Shown piece by piece: positions 10,458 through 21,982 of a stretch of DNA of 64,000 bases (its first letter is position 1; each line of letters starts with the position of its first letter). Below the pieces are notes generated by a model. That model made no database searches, was not told the origin of the DNA, and worked only from the letters and a program-made list of their open reading frames with translations. This DNA is from Curvularia sp. ZM96 (lineage: Eukaryota > Ascomycota > Dothideomycetes > Pleosporales > Pleosporaceae). The position numbers and the translations under genes were made by a program. The stretch is from assembly GCA_022457065.1 (NCBI GenBank), contig JAJGBQ010000007.1, positions 2,444,501 to 2,508,500 on the forward strand. Reading direction: 5' to 3'.

Positions 10458-11899
10458 GAAAGAAGGGTTTACTCCGCTCTAGCAACAAAGACAGTTCTTC
10501 TGATGACATTACGCTGCCCATATCCTCTGAAGTGACTGTGCTCGCGATACTTTTCGATCCTGCATTAGACCCTTGGGTGTGTGTGTGGTTGGGCACGGCC
10601 TGCGTGAACGACGACGACTGACTTGAAGCATCTGTCAGCATTGCTTCGTAGTCGACTAAGCAACCTTCTATGCAGATGGACATGTCTGCAACGGAGCTAT
10701 TGGGAATATAGTAACTCTGGTCGTCCAGCGTAGTTGTAGGTATAGTCGTCATCGCAGACGTAGGTACTGTCGCGTCGTAGCTCTCCGTAGCTGTGTTGAG
10801 TAAGGGGACGGGCCCACTTCTAATCGTGGTCTCAGCTATGCTGTCCGCTGCAAACATGTCTGAGTTGCCTGCTTCGTTCATGTATGTTGTGCTAGTTCCA
10901 GACATGTTTGCGCCAGTTCCATACGTAGTTGAGCCATCTCTATACATGTGTGAGCCAGCCTCGTACATGTGTGAGCCAGCCTCGTACATGTGTGAGCCAG
11001 CCTCGTACATGTGTGAGCCAGCCTCGTACATGTGTGAGCCAGCCTCGTACATGTGTGAGCCAGCCTCGTACATGTGTGAGCCAGCCTCGTACATGTTTGC
11101 GCCAGTTGTATACGTGGTCGAGCCATCTCCATCTCCATACAAGATATCTCCATATGGATACAGGTTCTCTCTATACGTGGCTAGGCCGCTGTCTCCATAC
11201 ATGGCTGATCCGGCAGTTCCATATAGAGAGGAAGCGTCTGCTGCACACCCAGCCCAACCCTCCGCGTTGTACATGGCCGAGCCGTCGTTTCCATACGTGG
11301 GTTGGTTGTCGACGTTGAGTCCAGTTGCAGTGCTGCTAGCGAAAGAACACTCTGTAGCTGGTGCAGGCCACAGCATATCGTCCGAAACATAGTTGTCTGT
11401 TCTCCAGACTTGCTCCTCAGATAGCCCGCTCTGTTGTGGGAGGAAGGGTGTGCAACTACCAAGGTCTGCGAGTGCGTTCGCACCGCTCCACTCGTGCAAG
11501 GACAGCTGCAGCGCCTTCCTAGGAACCGGGCATACCACCTCTGCATTGCCTTCGCTGTCTAGCTGATGAAAGCGGGAGATCAGGTTTTCTAGAGGCCTGC
11601 GCTCCTTCTACGCGCTCGGTCAGCTTCTCTCTTTCAAGAGCGATGTAGTAGCCGTACTCTAGTTAATGCATTCCGCACTTGCTCCCTTTTTCGTCCCATG
11701 CCGCATCGCAGGCCCTAGCTTTCATCTTGCTCTTATCAAGACTGCGATACGCAGCAGTTAGCCCATCCTGGCTCCGACCGCGTGAGGCGAGCTGGTTGAA
11801 GATGTTCGTGTAGTGGCTCCAAGAGCCTACTCCTAGATCATTGGCGGTAGTTTTGATAATGTAGAGCAGAGTCTTGTCGTCGTCGCTAAAACGGTTCAT
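10450..11899 (-). CDS. Myb/SANT-like protein with seven MYEAGSH tandem repeats
   Basis: Exons 11899-11679 and 11596-10450 are joined by an 82-nt intron (GTGCGG, GCTGAC branch, GCGCAG) that keeps phase (GSK|PLENLISRF); 455 residues. The N-terminus (NRFSDDDKTLLYIIK..., SWSHYTNIFNQLASRGRSQ, GLTAAYRSL) has the spacing of a Myb/SANT-like helix bundle. The middle is low-complexity Tyr/Gly/Ser/Thr and contains seven exact heptads MYEAGSH (21 bp each). Related looser units lie on both sides (SAMYGDSGLATY, GSTTYGTGANM). The Ser/Thr-rich C-terminus (TVTSEDMGSVMSSEELSLLL) could be an activation region. A DNA-binding regulator with an expandable linker is the likeliest reading. The donor GTGCGG is not the commonest consensus, but the phase and branch site support it. 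Confidence 0.7.
10947..11093. repeat. 21-bp coding minisatellite, seven copies
   Basis: Seven virtually identical tandem 21-mers (GTGAGCCAGCCTCGTACAT plus two bases on the plus strand) encode the MYEAGSH heptads. The lack of divergence between units implies recent expansion or homogenisation. Confidence 0.95.
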
Positions 11900-13665
11900 A
11901 TTGGCACGCTCGGGATATAGAAGTAGGTAGCTTCGTACCTCTCTATAGAGGTGCAGCGACCTCTATATTCGCATTAGAGTAGATAACAAAACAACGGCTC
12001 TGCAACATGCTCTACCCTAGACTAAGACAACTAAAGGCGAGCGAGCCTGCGCGGATCGCCTGTTTCCTGCCCATGTGCTAGGTGTGCATAAGCGACTGGC
12101 GCAACGTCGACCTCGGGAATACAGAAGCGGCTGCTGTAGGGCCTGCATGCCCGGCCCTGCCGGCGCTTGCAGACAGAGGTGTGGGGGCGGCAGTTCTTCA
12201 TTTTATCGGCAGTTCTTCGGTATGGGGCAGTCATCTGTTGGTACGAGGTCTTGCCAGGCACCGTGCCGCAAGCTAGAACAAACCACTTGGGTTTACTTGT
12301 TAAATGAGCAGAAAAGTTGGCCTAGCACGATGCTACGCTGCTTATCAACACGCGTGATTTGATGATCTACTCCCAACAGGTCGTCACAGCTCTCCTTGCT
12401 TTGCTCGTGCTGCTCACTTGCCACACAACATAGTATAGGCTCCTGGTACCGAGTCTGCAAATAGCAGTTGAGCTATCAAAAAGGAGTAGCAGCTAGCTAC
12501 ACTAACGCACGAAGCCACCAGCGCGCTACTATGCGGCTGGTGTCTAAACGCGCCAGAGCCGCCTCGAACGAATGGCCTGTGCTGCACTCACAGACTCGGC
12601 TGCACATATCCGCCCGCGCTTACCAGTCCTCTCTTTGCGTCTAGGCAGTGCACTATGAAGACAGGGCAGAGCATGTCTAGACGTGGGATGGCTCGACAAC
12701 AGCTACCGTGCCGCTGAGGTTGAGGTGTGAAGCTGCAGCGCTATTTGTCGCTATGACGCGTTCACCCGCGTGGATTGTACGTGCAAACTGCCTTCTTGGT
12801 GAAGAAATGTGGCACGGAGATATGTGGTACGACGCTACTATGCAGTAATGGAATAGTGCGTAAGGGCTATGTTCGTCGCGAGGTTGCAGAACGTGACGCC
12901 ATCCAGAAGGCCAGCTAGGGTTCGCACGGCATACATTGCCGATTCTTGGCAGTCTTTGTGCCCCGGCCGTGTGGCGCTGTAGATGACTCGTTTTCTTACG
13001 CGATACAGATGCCGTGCAGGCTAACAAGATCCTGCAGGATGCGAATAATGATGTACGGCGGCTCGAGACCAATTGCGTTCTAGGATAACACGCCAGCGTC
13101 GCACGTAGCGCGGTAGCGCGGTAGCGCACGTCCCGATAGGCCGGTTGATGCAGGACGTCAACTTAGAGTTCTTACTCAGCTGGGCATATCTCCGAATGCT
13201 TATTCCAACGAAATCTTTGCACGATGCTTGCCGTGATGATGTGTGCTCTTCTTTGCAGCTAGCCGCCTGCCTTGAAGAGAGTTAATAGCATGTCTATAGC
13301 GCGGGGAGCGCTACGTTAAAGTTACAATAAGTGTCTCACGCTATCTGCATTCTTTGGGTCATTGTACGGCACGACCAACACGGGCCTCCTAAGTGGCTCT
13401 ATTCAGCCAACAGCTAGAAGGTTAGGCGTCCTGCTGTTTCTCCGCGGCGCTACTGCTGGTGCGCAAATCATCATGAGCCCCCATTTGCACGTGTAAGTGC
13501 GCGGAAGCGGTCCCTCTGCATCCGAGCATCAAACACCACACTGTTACTCAAACAGCAATTTACTAGCCGTGAAATATGAGTAAACCTCTGCGTGTGCTGT
13601 AGTCAGAAACACGCATCAGAGGGGCGTCGAATCCAAGGTCACGGGGCGCGGGTTACTAGTGTGAT
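11900..13665. other. Intergenic, no supportable gene
   Basis: Open frames at 12031-12261 (-), 12075-12362 (+) and 12677-13129 (-) show no recognisable domain or good splice continuations. A short tandem GTAGCGCG lies at about 13102-13127. The region looks like degraded coding or repeat DNA. Confidence 0.35.
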
Positions 13666-13680
13666 CAATAGCATCGCCCT

Positions 13681-14733
13681 AGCCATCTCTCTCAGCTCCT
13701 GGAAATTTTGAGGCTCCCCATTATCTTTAGATAGCGTTTGAGATTTAGCGGTAGAAGTCTCAACACATTTTTAAAAGAGCATAAATGCAGCCCTAATATC
13801 ACGTTGACCAACAATGTAGAATTGTGAGGGGATTGACAGGTAGGAGCAAGAGTATCAGAATAGTATTCAGATGAGTCCTTAAGGTTCATCCGGAGGATTA
13901 GACAAGAGATTGGTCACCCAGCCTTTGAGGCACTAGCCAAGGTAGGCAAAGTGGACTATTCGCTTACCTACCAGGACAAGTTCCTTAGGCTGCACAACAT
14001 CATAATGGGCGTCAACGTGAGCTGGGACCTTGAAGCAGGTACCATGGAGTCGGCCCAAGATGTCTACCATCATGTCTACAGCGCCACTCCCATCATGACG
14101 ACACCGAGCAAGCGGGAGGCCCACAGCAAGAGACAACGTGTATCGCGCGATTAGTGCAAGCGAGAAGCCGTGTCCCCGTCTGCTGGCCGCTCGCGTGATA
14201 AGGAGATCGAGTTTGATGAAGCCGATGCCACCACTTTGATCGGCATGTCTACGACTACGAGCGAGGATGTGGAGAAGCGCAGGTAGACGTACGACAAAGT
14301 ACCCCCGCGCCGGAAGCGCTCAAAACGTAACGCCGATGATGTTGGATTGGACGATGGTGGTGACGAAAGTAAGGCCCCATTAGAATTAGACCTTTGTAAG
14401 CAAGATGACAGCCCACTCGCGTTGCAAGGCAAAGTCACTAACAGGAAGGACACGGTGCTGCCGCTCGGGTTGGCCGTACGCAAACGCTGCCAAGCCAAAG
14501 ACCCTCAGCCTGCGCCGCCTCAGAAGAAGTCTCGCATAGTCACGTCTCCTCACCCATCTATTGGCACGCCGATGGAGAATCAGGGTACGGGCAGGCGCTC
14601 GAGTGCATACCTTGAGCAGAGGTCGGCGGATAGGGTTGATTTGGGTAAGCTAATTGGAACCAATCCTGCTCATTCTCTTGGTTTTTCGACCCTGAGCAAT
14701 AGCATCCACATGAATAGGTTCTTCACATGGTAG
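13681..14733 (+). pseudogene. Unknown protein gene with six in-frame stops
   Basis: One reading frame carries plausible protein sequence throughout: SLNTFLKEHKCSPNITLTNN, then SDESLRFIRRIRQEIGHPAF, then YQDKFLRLHNIIMGVNVSWD, then a basic Ser/Pro-rich region to the stop at 14731-14733. It is interrupted by TAG at 13732, TGA at 13825 and 13834, and TAG at 13861, 14152 and 14284. Every stop is one C-to-T change away from CAG or CGA, as expected from repeat-induced point mutation or deamination. There is no frameshift between 13681 and 14733. I do not recognise the ancestral family. The true 5' end is not certain. Confidence 0.65.
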
Positions 14734-16242
14734 ATAAATAGCATGGGAAACGAATACTAATGCCTGAAGTGAATGTGATAGCTTCTGACTTAGTGGGGGG
14801 CGCGCTTGGCCACTCTTTGAGGGTCAGGAGCGTGTAGTGATGGGAAGAAGGCAAGGAAGCAAAAGCGCGCTGAAGTAGGTGAACCATCTCAACGGCGGGA
14901 TGGACGGTGCAATAGGACTAAATATATTGCGCGAACTGTAAGCATGTAGCAGAAGTAGTCTCTGAATTGTATTGCCCTATACAGGCCCATAGTGGGTTGT
15001 TATGGGCTATGATGCCGTAGTTTTGGTGAGGGCTTGGCAAGAGTGTCCTGCGACTGCGACCCTGTGAGGTACACAAGAGATTAGTAGTTATAACTAAGTT
15101 TATGTATATACAGTATTGAAAGCTGGGACCAAAGGCTTTAACGAAGGAGCTAGAGCTTAACATGTAATCTCGACATATTAGGTTACTTAGTTTGCAGACC
15201 AGCTGCAACAACCGCAGCCTATACAATATTTGTCGTGACTGACTTGGCGGACCGCATGCCTGCAGTCAAGAGTCCGTCACGTGACCTAGATGCAGACAAG
15301 GGTCTATCCCCAAGGCCTTGGACCTAGCGTGCATTTACCCAGACAGCTCGCGCGAGTTCTTGGACAAGGCAGCATAGCTTACACTGGTAGCATAGTTTAC
15401 TGGCGAGACTCGCATCAAAGTGCAATTAGCACATGTGTGTAGAGAGATGAATGGTGCACGTGTTAAATTTAGTATAGTTATAGTTACTCTTATTCCCACA
15501 AACATATAAGTATAGTGCTCCATGTTTCCAAGGAATAAAGCCATATATAGAGCAATTGGGTGGGTCTATAGTTATACACGCGTAAATCGAAAATAAAATT
15601 TAGAGAGAGTTTTTCAAGACTTATAGTAAATATTTTCATTTACTCTAGTAATGTCTAATAATAAACACGGTAGACTCTGATTTGTCTATTCAAGTTGCCG
15701 AATAAGCTGTAATCAATAGCTGTGATTATCGATTAATCGTGTTGACCATATTTTTGGTTGTCTAGTCCACGCTCATCTCATTAAGAGAATCGCAGTAAAT
15801 CGTACATGCTGACTAGAGCACCTGAATTCTACCAACTACTCAAAATATGCCCATATTCTAACAAAACACAAAAGGTTTCTGTGAGCTATAACCACGCAAA
15901 CTCGGTAGAAACAAGAAAATCCTCTATTATCTTAGCACGCTGATCGTCGTTCCGAACCATCGTCTCATCGATGGGAACGCCAGGTGAACTTCGTACACGC
16001 TAAATGTCTTAGCCGTGCTTCAGTCACAACCATTACAAGGCTTAAGCCACATGCTTAGCTGTACTAGCGCATAAAGCTGACTTTCCAATGTAGCCCTGTT
16101 GAAGAACCCCACATGTGACCGATGAGCATGAAACGGTCCATCTTACTTCCAAGATCCGCATGAGAGAACACCACTAGCCAGTGCAGACGCGCGGTTGCGG
16201 GATTCTGTGCTTCGTCTGGTTTCCAAGGCGCCTTGTGGCTGT
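14734..16242. other. AT-rich, gene-free segment
   Basis: Base composition becomes clearly AT-rich, especially 15541-15900, and no coding frame is convincing. Several stretches (TATAGTTATACAC, TATAGTAAATATTTTCATT) look like mutated spacer. This would fit RIP-affected repeat remains adjoining the methyltransferase pseudogene. Confidence 0.5.
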
Positions 16243-17400
16243 TCATTCATCGTCGCTTAGCTCCACAATCTCGTCGTCACTGATCTCTATGATCTCGTGT
16301 TGGTTTATCAACTTATCCAGATTGTCGTTGTCAAGATTATCATCAGCCCTAACAAGACCCTCATTAAAGGCGCTCAAGGTCTTCGCTATGGCGTGGTAGA
16401 TCTGCTCAGCTACAACAGGAGGAAACGCGTTCCCCACCTGCTTAGAAACCTCGGCCTTACTTCCTGTGAAGTAATCCATCCTTGGTAAGCCTTGTAGGAA
16501 GGAGAGTTGGCGTACAGTGAAGTTACGGAGACTTGATGGATGGTGACTTGTTGTCTCGCCAGTAGTAATGCAGCCTCTAAGTTGAGTGCGAGGACTATAA
16601 GAAGGCCTTGGAGAGCCGAAAAGCTTTGGCTGGCGGTACACGTCATTGTACGCTCAGGATCCAATGCGAGTCAATGGACGTAGTGCGTCGGCAATCGTTG
16701 TGAAGGGCTTCAGGTTGTTGCTTCCCTAAGGACCATGCGTGGGTTTTGGGAATGGTGGTAGTGGCGTTCCGCGCCTAGCAGCAATGATGAGTAGAAGCTT
16801 GCGCCTCTGGGCGAGACCAAGCTCCGATAAATCCTGCATTTTGTAGCGCAGATTATAATCAACTCTACTAATATCGCTGAGCAACTTGAAGAAGTTTTTC
16901 TTATGTTGTTCGTGCGTCATCAGACCAAAAGTTTGTTCTAGTGTCGCGACGCGAGGTTTCACCTGCTTGAGGATCTCCTCGATCGTGGATATAGCCTCGT
17001 AGTTGGCCTGATCGCTAGGACCGTTGGTCGTGCTACATAATAGACAACATTAGCATGGCTAACACCACAACGTAATAGACAATAATAGGGAACACTTACT
17101 GAGCAGGGCTCCAATAGCAACAAGGTGGGGATAAGTGTAGAACATTCACTCTCAAAGAGACTTTGCTAATATCTCTTGGCGGAAAGCCATGTGCGTCCAC
17201 CTTAAATGTGAACGCGCCTGGGTGGTTTGGCTCGTAAGCTTCGATAGCTCGGTCGTCCTTGTCGAGCACCATCGTACTAGGAATTCTGCCTGCAAGGCAC
17301 CTTGTGAAGCCAGGCAGTAAGGATGCGCCCAGTGATGGCTGGGATACAGGGCAAGAAATGACAGGGGAGTAGAGAAGGGTCTGGGGGACATCCTGAAGGA
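16243..17400 (-). pseudogene. RID/Masc1-type DNA (cytosine-5) methyltransferase relic
   Basis: Reading the minus strand from about 17400, a DNMT catalytic domain can be followed in order. There is a motif I/II-like part with MVLDKDDRAIEAYEPNHPGA, and motif IV (HLSPPCCYWSPAHT) with the catalytic Cys kept. Motif IV is split by a 67-nt intron at 17033-17099. Next come PRVATLEQTFGL (motif VI-like), the motif VIII stretch GLAQRRKLLLIIAARRG, and motifs IX-X (TVRQLSFLQGLP, EVSKQVGNAFPPVVAEQIY). TAG at 16726-16728 and TGA at 16654-16656 interrupt the frame between motifs VIII and IX, and the sequence N-terminal to motif I is missing. The SPPC-x(4)-SPAHT form is typical of the fungal RID group, whose intact member is needed for RIP in Neurospora. 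An acidic tail (ISDDEIVELSDDE) closes the frame. Confidence 0.85.
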
Positions 17401-18448
17401 TGATCAGACAGTGGCATTTTGACTAAGTCAGAAACATGTGGGGAGTCAGGCCCACAAGAGATGCCATGCATGATGCATCTTCAAACCTCAGCCTGAATGC
17501 TGCTCAGACACATGTCAGGGAAGGTAATACCTTGGGCCAGGAAGTTGACAATCATTTTTTTGGAGTCTGGCCAAAGTCAAAGAATGAGGTACCCTGGATG
17601 CGGAAGCATACTCAGGCCAGCGAGAAGACACCAAACCACCAGTTAAAGGGCAGGAAAATTGACATAGCTGTGGAGAAGGGTAATGAGGATGACTCAAACT
17701 GATACTCAGAAGAAGAGGAGGAGGAGGGCGTTTTTGACTTTTGGAATTTGGAGTTCGCAGGATATGTTTACATTATAGAGGAGGTATGACTGGTCACGTT
17801 TAGCGGTTCAAAGAGTAGCTGGAGAAAGGAAGAAGATGGGGCCGTCTTCTTTGAGTAAGGGAAGAATGTGGCGGAAAGACCAATGCCAGAAAAACGGTCC
17901 GAACACTGATCAGAGAAGGCATGTAGGGACATAAGTTGGAAGACTGAGAGGGCAGGAGAATCAACACTTAGTCAACAAACCTTTGAATACTACCTTATTA
18001 CCTATCCTGAACACCAGTTAGGCGTGCCCTTAGGAGAGATTATACCATACCCAATGGAGATATCCCAAATAATTACTTGAAGGACATGAGCCTGATAGCT
18101 GCTCAGAGGAGTCGTTGAAGGAAAGATTGCACCATTTAGGCCCCGTCCAAGGCGCCAATACTAGAGACGGGATGCTTGAATAGCTGCTCCGATAGCTGCT
18201 CAGAAGCCCAGCTCCCCAGTATCCTGCATCGAGCACCAGTTCCAGTGGATATCCCAATTCACTCTGCTACAATATTACTACGAAAGAATGACTTCATGTT
18301 TTGACACAATCTAACAAGTCCTAAAGCTAGAAGACAATGTTCCACATAATATATAAGTAGATGGTTTCCTCACAATTCTCATATCACAAGCAACCCTGTC
18401 TGCTCAAAACCATAACCACAAGTTGGTGGCGTAGAAAGTGCATCGTGT
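17401..18448. other. Unassigned, probably degraded repeat DNA
   Basis: No convincing gene. The 10-mer GCTGCTCAGA recurs (near 17498, 18095 and 18192) and the open frame 17436-17702 has no domain. It may be the remains of a transposable element, but no terminal repeats were found. Confidence 0.35.
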
Positions 18449-20420
18449 CTACTTCGCGATATTACGGGTTGAATCTATCAGGCAAAGTGGAGGAACATTG
18501 CATGTAGTATCTCGGCATGCCCATTCGTCGTCCATACAGGTCTGCTGAGGTGCCGCTAAGCGCATAGTATCCATGCTAAATCTCCGGATCAACAAGCTCA
18601 CCAGCAGCCCAGCCGCTGAGATGACTGTCATGGCCACAAAGACGGCATGGAAGCCGCGGGTGTATGAGCCTAGCAACGCGTTCTTCGTGGGATCGGTATC
18701 GGCCATGTTGCGGAGGATGAAGATATAGCGCTCGGAATCCTGGGCGATGTCGGCAGTGAGGCCAGCGTCAGACAGCGCGGCGCCCATCGCATTCTGGAAA
18801 ATGGTCCCCGACAACTACACAGACAAAGCAATTAGCGCTGGCAATACATAGAGTGTATGGTGCGGACAGCGACTGCGGAAGGAAGGGAGACTTGTAACTT
18901 ACTGCTACACCGATGGGCATGCCTAGGCTGCGCATGAAGCCGTACATGCAGGCAGCCATCGCACGGTCCTCTTTCTTGGCAATGGTCTGGTTGGCAATAG
19001 CCTGTGTTGCGACATTGACACTCGTCAGTACCATACCGTTCCCCACACCGAATACCGCGAGCGCGAGAGCAAAGACTGTCTTCTCAGTATGCTCGTCGAA
19101 GATGGTGAATAAGCCGCAGGCGATAAGCGTGACGCTCCAGCCCAGCCAAATAGCCCATCGAAAGTGCCCGAGGCGCGAGGTGAGGATGGCGACCACAACC
19201 GAGCCAGGGACGAGGAGACAGACAGCAGGGAAGAGATCGATACCAGCACGGACAGGCGACGAGCTGCGTACCGACATCTGGTAGAAGGGCACATAATAGA
19301 GGCCTGTAAAGAGCTGCTTGCTGGTTAGCACACAACCGCGCCTGCAACGGTTCGATGGGAACACGCACAATGAGGCCGTTAACAAGGGCGCAGAAGAAAG
19401 CTGCAGCGGAGCTGACACTCTGTAGCAGTGAGACAGGCAGCAAGCTGTGCGGCTGTACACGCCACTGCCATGCGACAAAACCGGCGATGCCAAAGATGCC
19501 AGCTAGGATGGGTGCGAGGGTTGCTGCAGATGCCCATGGGTGCTGCGCACCGCCCCAGGAGATGCCAAGCAGGAGACTGGTGGTGCTACCGACAAACAAG
19601 AATGAACCAAGCCAGTCCATGCGCTGAGAGCGATCAGCGAGCGGCAGGTCGATGTCTTCAACAAAGAGCTGCGCGGCAAAGAACCCGAGGAAGCAGAAAG
19701 GGAAATTGATGTAGAAGCACCAGCGCCACGAAGCACTCTCTACGAATGAACCACCGACTACTGGCCCGATAATACTGCCAATAGACCACGACGCAAGCAC
19801 CATGGAGAAGTATTGAGGCCGCTGTCTCAAGGGCACCATGTCGCAGAAGATAACTTGGGTCATAGCGATGACACCTCCGCCTCCGACGCCTTGCACACAG
19901 CGCCCAATGAGCATGACGGCAAAGTCGTGCGCCACCGCGCAGAACGCGGTGCCGAAGGTGAAGAGGACAATAGACATGACTAGCAACCGCTGGCGCCCGC
20001 AGCATGCGGAGGCTGCTGCAATTACGGGCTGAAAGACGGCCGAGATGAGGAGGTAGGTGGTGCCCGTCCAGAACGTCTCTGCGGCTGATCCATGGAGCGA
20101 GTGGGATATCTCCTTCATTAGATGCATCAGCATAGCCTAGTGACTAGGGAGAGTTCACACCGCATAGTTACTTACCGGCAATGCCGTCACCAAGATAGTG
20201 GCATCGAGCGAGACTACGAACGACACAAGACTCAGGCTGATCATGGCAAGCCACTGCTTGCGGTTTGGTCTCCCTGTAGTTAGAAGCTGCATCAGCGGTA
20301 CTTCGGCAAGCAGACAGGTCTGATCCAAGAAAGCTACTTACAGTCTGAGCTATCGGCTGGCTTGTCTTTGCTATCTTCCACAATAGCGGCCTCTGTGTCG
20401 GGTTTGAACAGCTGTGCCAT
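18449..20420 (-). CDS. DHA2-family MFS multidrug/toxin efflux transporter
   Basis: Exons 20420-20342, 20273-20176, 20136-19365, 19303-18903 and 18814-18449 give 571 residues, usual for the 14-TMS drug:H+ antiporter-2 family. TM1 is LAMISLSLVSFVVSLDAT, and motif A/B-like VMLIGRCVQGVGGGGVIAM follows. Motif C is SIGSIIGPVVGGSF, and later helices include YYVPFYQMSVRSS, GNGMVLTSVNVATQAIANQ and FVAMTVISAAGLLVSLLI. The start MAQLFKPDTEAAIV was chosen because no phase-correct intron links the frame upstream (about 20663). Intron 2 is only 39 nt. The role is likely plasma-membrane export of small toxic or secondary-metabolite molecules. Its 3' half is duplicated at 1-534. Confidence 0.9.
18589..19122. 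repeat. Right arm of the inverted segmental duplication
   Basis: This arm lies inside the complete MFS gene and is the partner of 1-534. It appears to be the source copy, because here the coding frame continues beyond the breakpoint. Confidence 0.93.
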
Positions 20421-21982
20421 CGAGCCCGATGTAGAGACGGAGCTCTTGGTGAAGGCAGGGCTGGTGCTCTGTATGTCTATATTTGTGCACCTTCATTAGC
20501 AGAGAGTACCGGATCAGCAGAGACGAGGGCGTACCTCGATTGCATCCAAAGCTGTCTTCTAAATCTTTTACAAACCCCTTTAGCTCATAGTTGTAAGGTT
20601 GCTCACGTTCGTTCTTAGGTCTCTGGTCTCTCGAGGAAGGCATGAACTCTGACCGGGCCATATTCCCATTCGAAGAGATAGCGAGAGCAAAGTGAAGGTG
20701 AATTGAAGGTGGAGCTACAATGCAGAAGTAGGTGGAAGCGAGACGAAAAAGAGATGGGGTTTTTATCGAGCCTTGTGCCCGTATAGAGAGCAGACCACGT
20801 GCAGTTGACGATGAGTATACCCTGGCCAATAGAAAACCGGACGCTCAAAAAATCAGCTGCGATCTGCGTGACGGCTGCATGCTTCGTTCAGGAGCGAAGG
20901 CTGGTTTTACAATTCGAAGCGACCATCGCCTGCCGTAAGACGTCAATGATCTCGTCAGACTACAGCGGCTAACAACTCCAGCACATGCAGTGCAGTATCC
21001 GTACCAAGACGTAAGCCAATCGCACGTGCAAACGAGTCAGCCAACCGCTCTGGATAGGCCAACATACCGGCCATCTGCCATCGCCACGGCGTTACACGTA
21101 GAGTACATGACCCTGGTCCGAGATTACAATCGCAAAGGCACAGTACAGTTCATGTGGACGACTGAACAGAGCAAGGTGAGGCGCATTGCGGTGTTGCAAT
21201 ACTGTGTTCGTTTCCGTCAACAAGTGGACAACAGTAATAAACTCACGTCAGCAATGGTGTTATGTTGTGCAGTGCCGTATGTACATACTTGGAAGACTGT
21301 CCTCCATGCAGTGCAGTAGCGTATTGTCTTTCACCGTGTAGTTCAGTGCCAATGGTGAGACTAGCGCTTGAGACACTCGTGCTGGCCCACTTCAGCGAGC
21401 GATCTGCCAATAGTGCCCCAAGTCACTCGGGATAGCTACGCGCGTGACTTAGCATGATTGACGAGCTCTTGACTTACGAGCTAAATGTCCAGTATACTAC
21501 CGAAGATGGTGATGGTTGCTGATTGATGAGAGTTACTCTTCTAGGCTGAGCGTAGTTATATGCGCTGCTACGTCATCTCAGTCACGACTTTTCTTTGCGC
21601 ATCTGCCATCTGGGGTTCGATAATGACAGAGCAGTTTAGTATCCGTCCTGCCACGAACCAATCACCTCGCCTCACGTGTGTTAAGATTATGGCCGTGCGT
21701 CGAGCTCCTCGTTTGCCGCGCACCCACCAAACTCACAGTTGCGTTAAGAACGGTGCAGTTGTCCACATCAATCTGGATTTCTCAACTGTAGTCAGTCGCA
21801 CTAGCTTTTACTTTGCCACCTTATTTACGCAATATCACTAACGTGTTATAGGAGCAGCAGAGTGTATATACTCTCTCGATCGCTTCTGCCCTTTAGAATC
21901 CGTCCTACCATCGCCTCCTCCCTTTCGGCAGTCTCGAAGTCAGTTCTATACTCCGTACACAGTGACTATACGCAATGTCGCA
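20421..21982. other. 5' flank of the MFS gene and intergenic DNA
   Basis: A minus-strand open frame at 20371-20829 could be an upstream exon of the MFS gene (MPSSRDQRPKNEREQ...), but I could not join it in phase. Otherwise no gene is seen. Confidence 0.4.

Noticed and set aside
10947..11093. CRISPR-like regularly repeated DNA
   Set aside because: Units are directly adjacent with no unique spacers, and they are codon-phased within an ORF. It is a coding minisatellite in a eukaryote.
10793..11392. Long plus-strand ORF opposite the MYEAGSH gene
   Set aside because: It arises because the 21-bp repeat is open in several frames on both strands. The minus frame has the good intron, the Myb-like exon and better composition.
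20421..20829. Extra upstream exon for the MFS gene
   Set aside because: The frame is open and the sequence plausible, but no GT-AG intron joins it to the STSPAFTKSSV frame in phase, so the internal ATG at 20420 was used.
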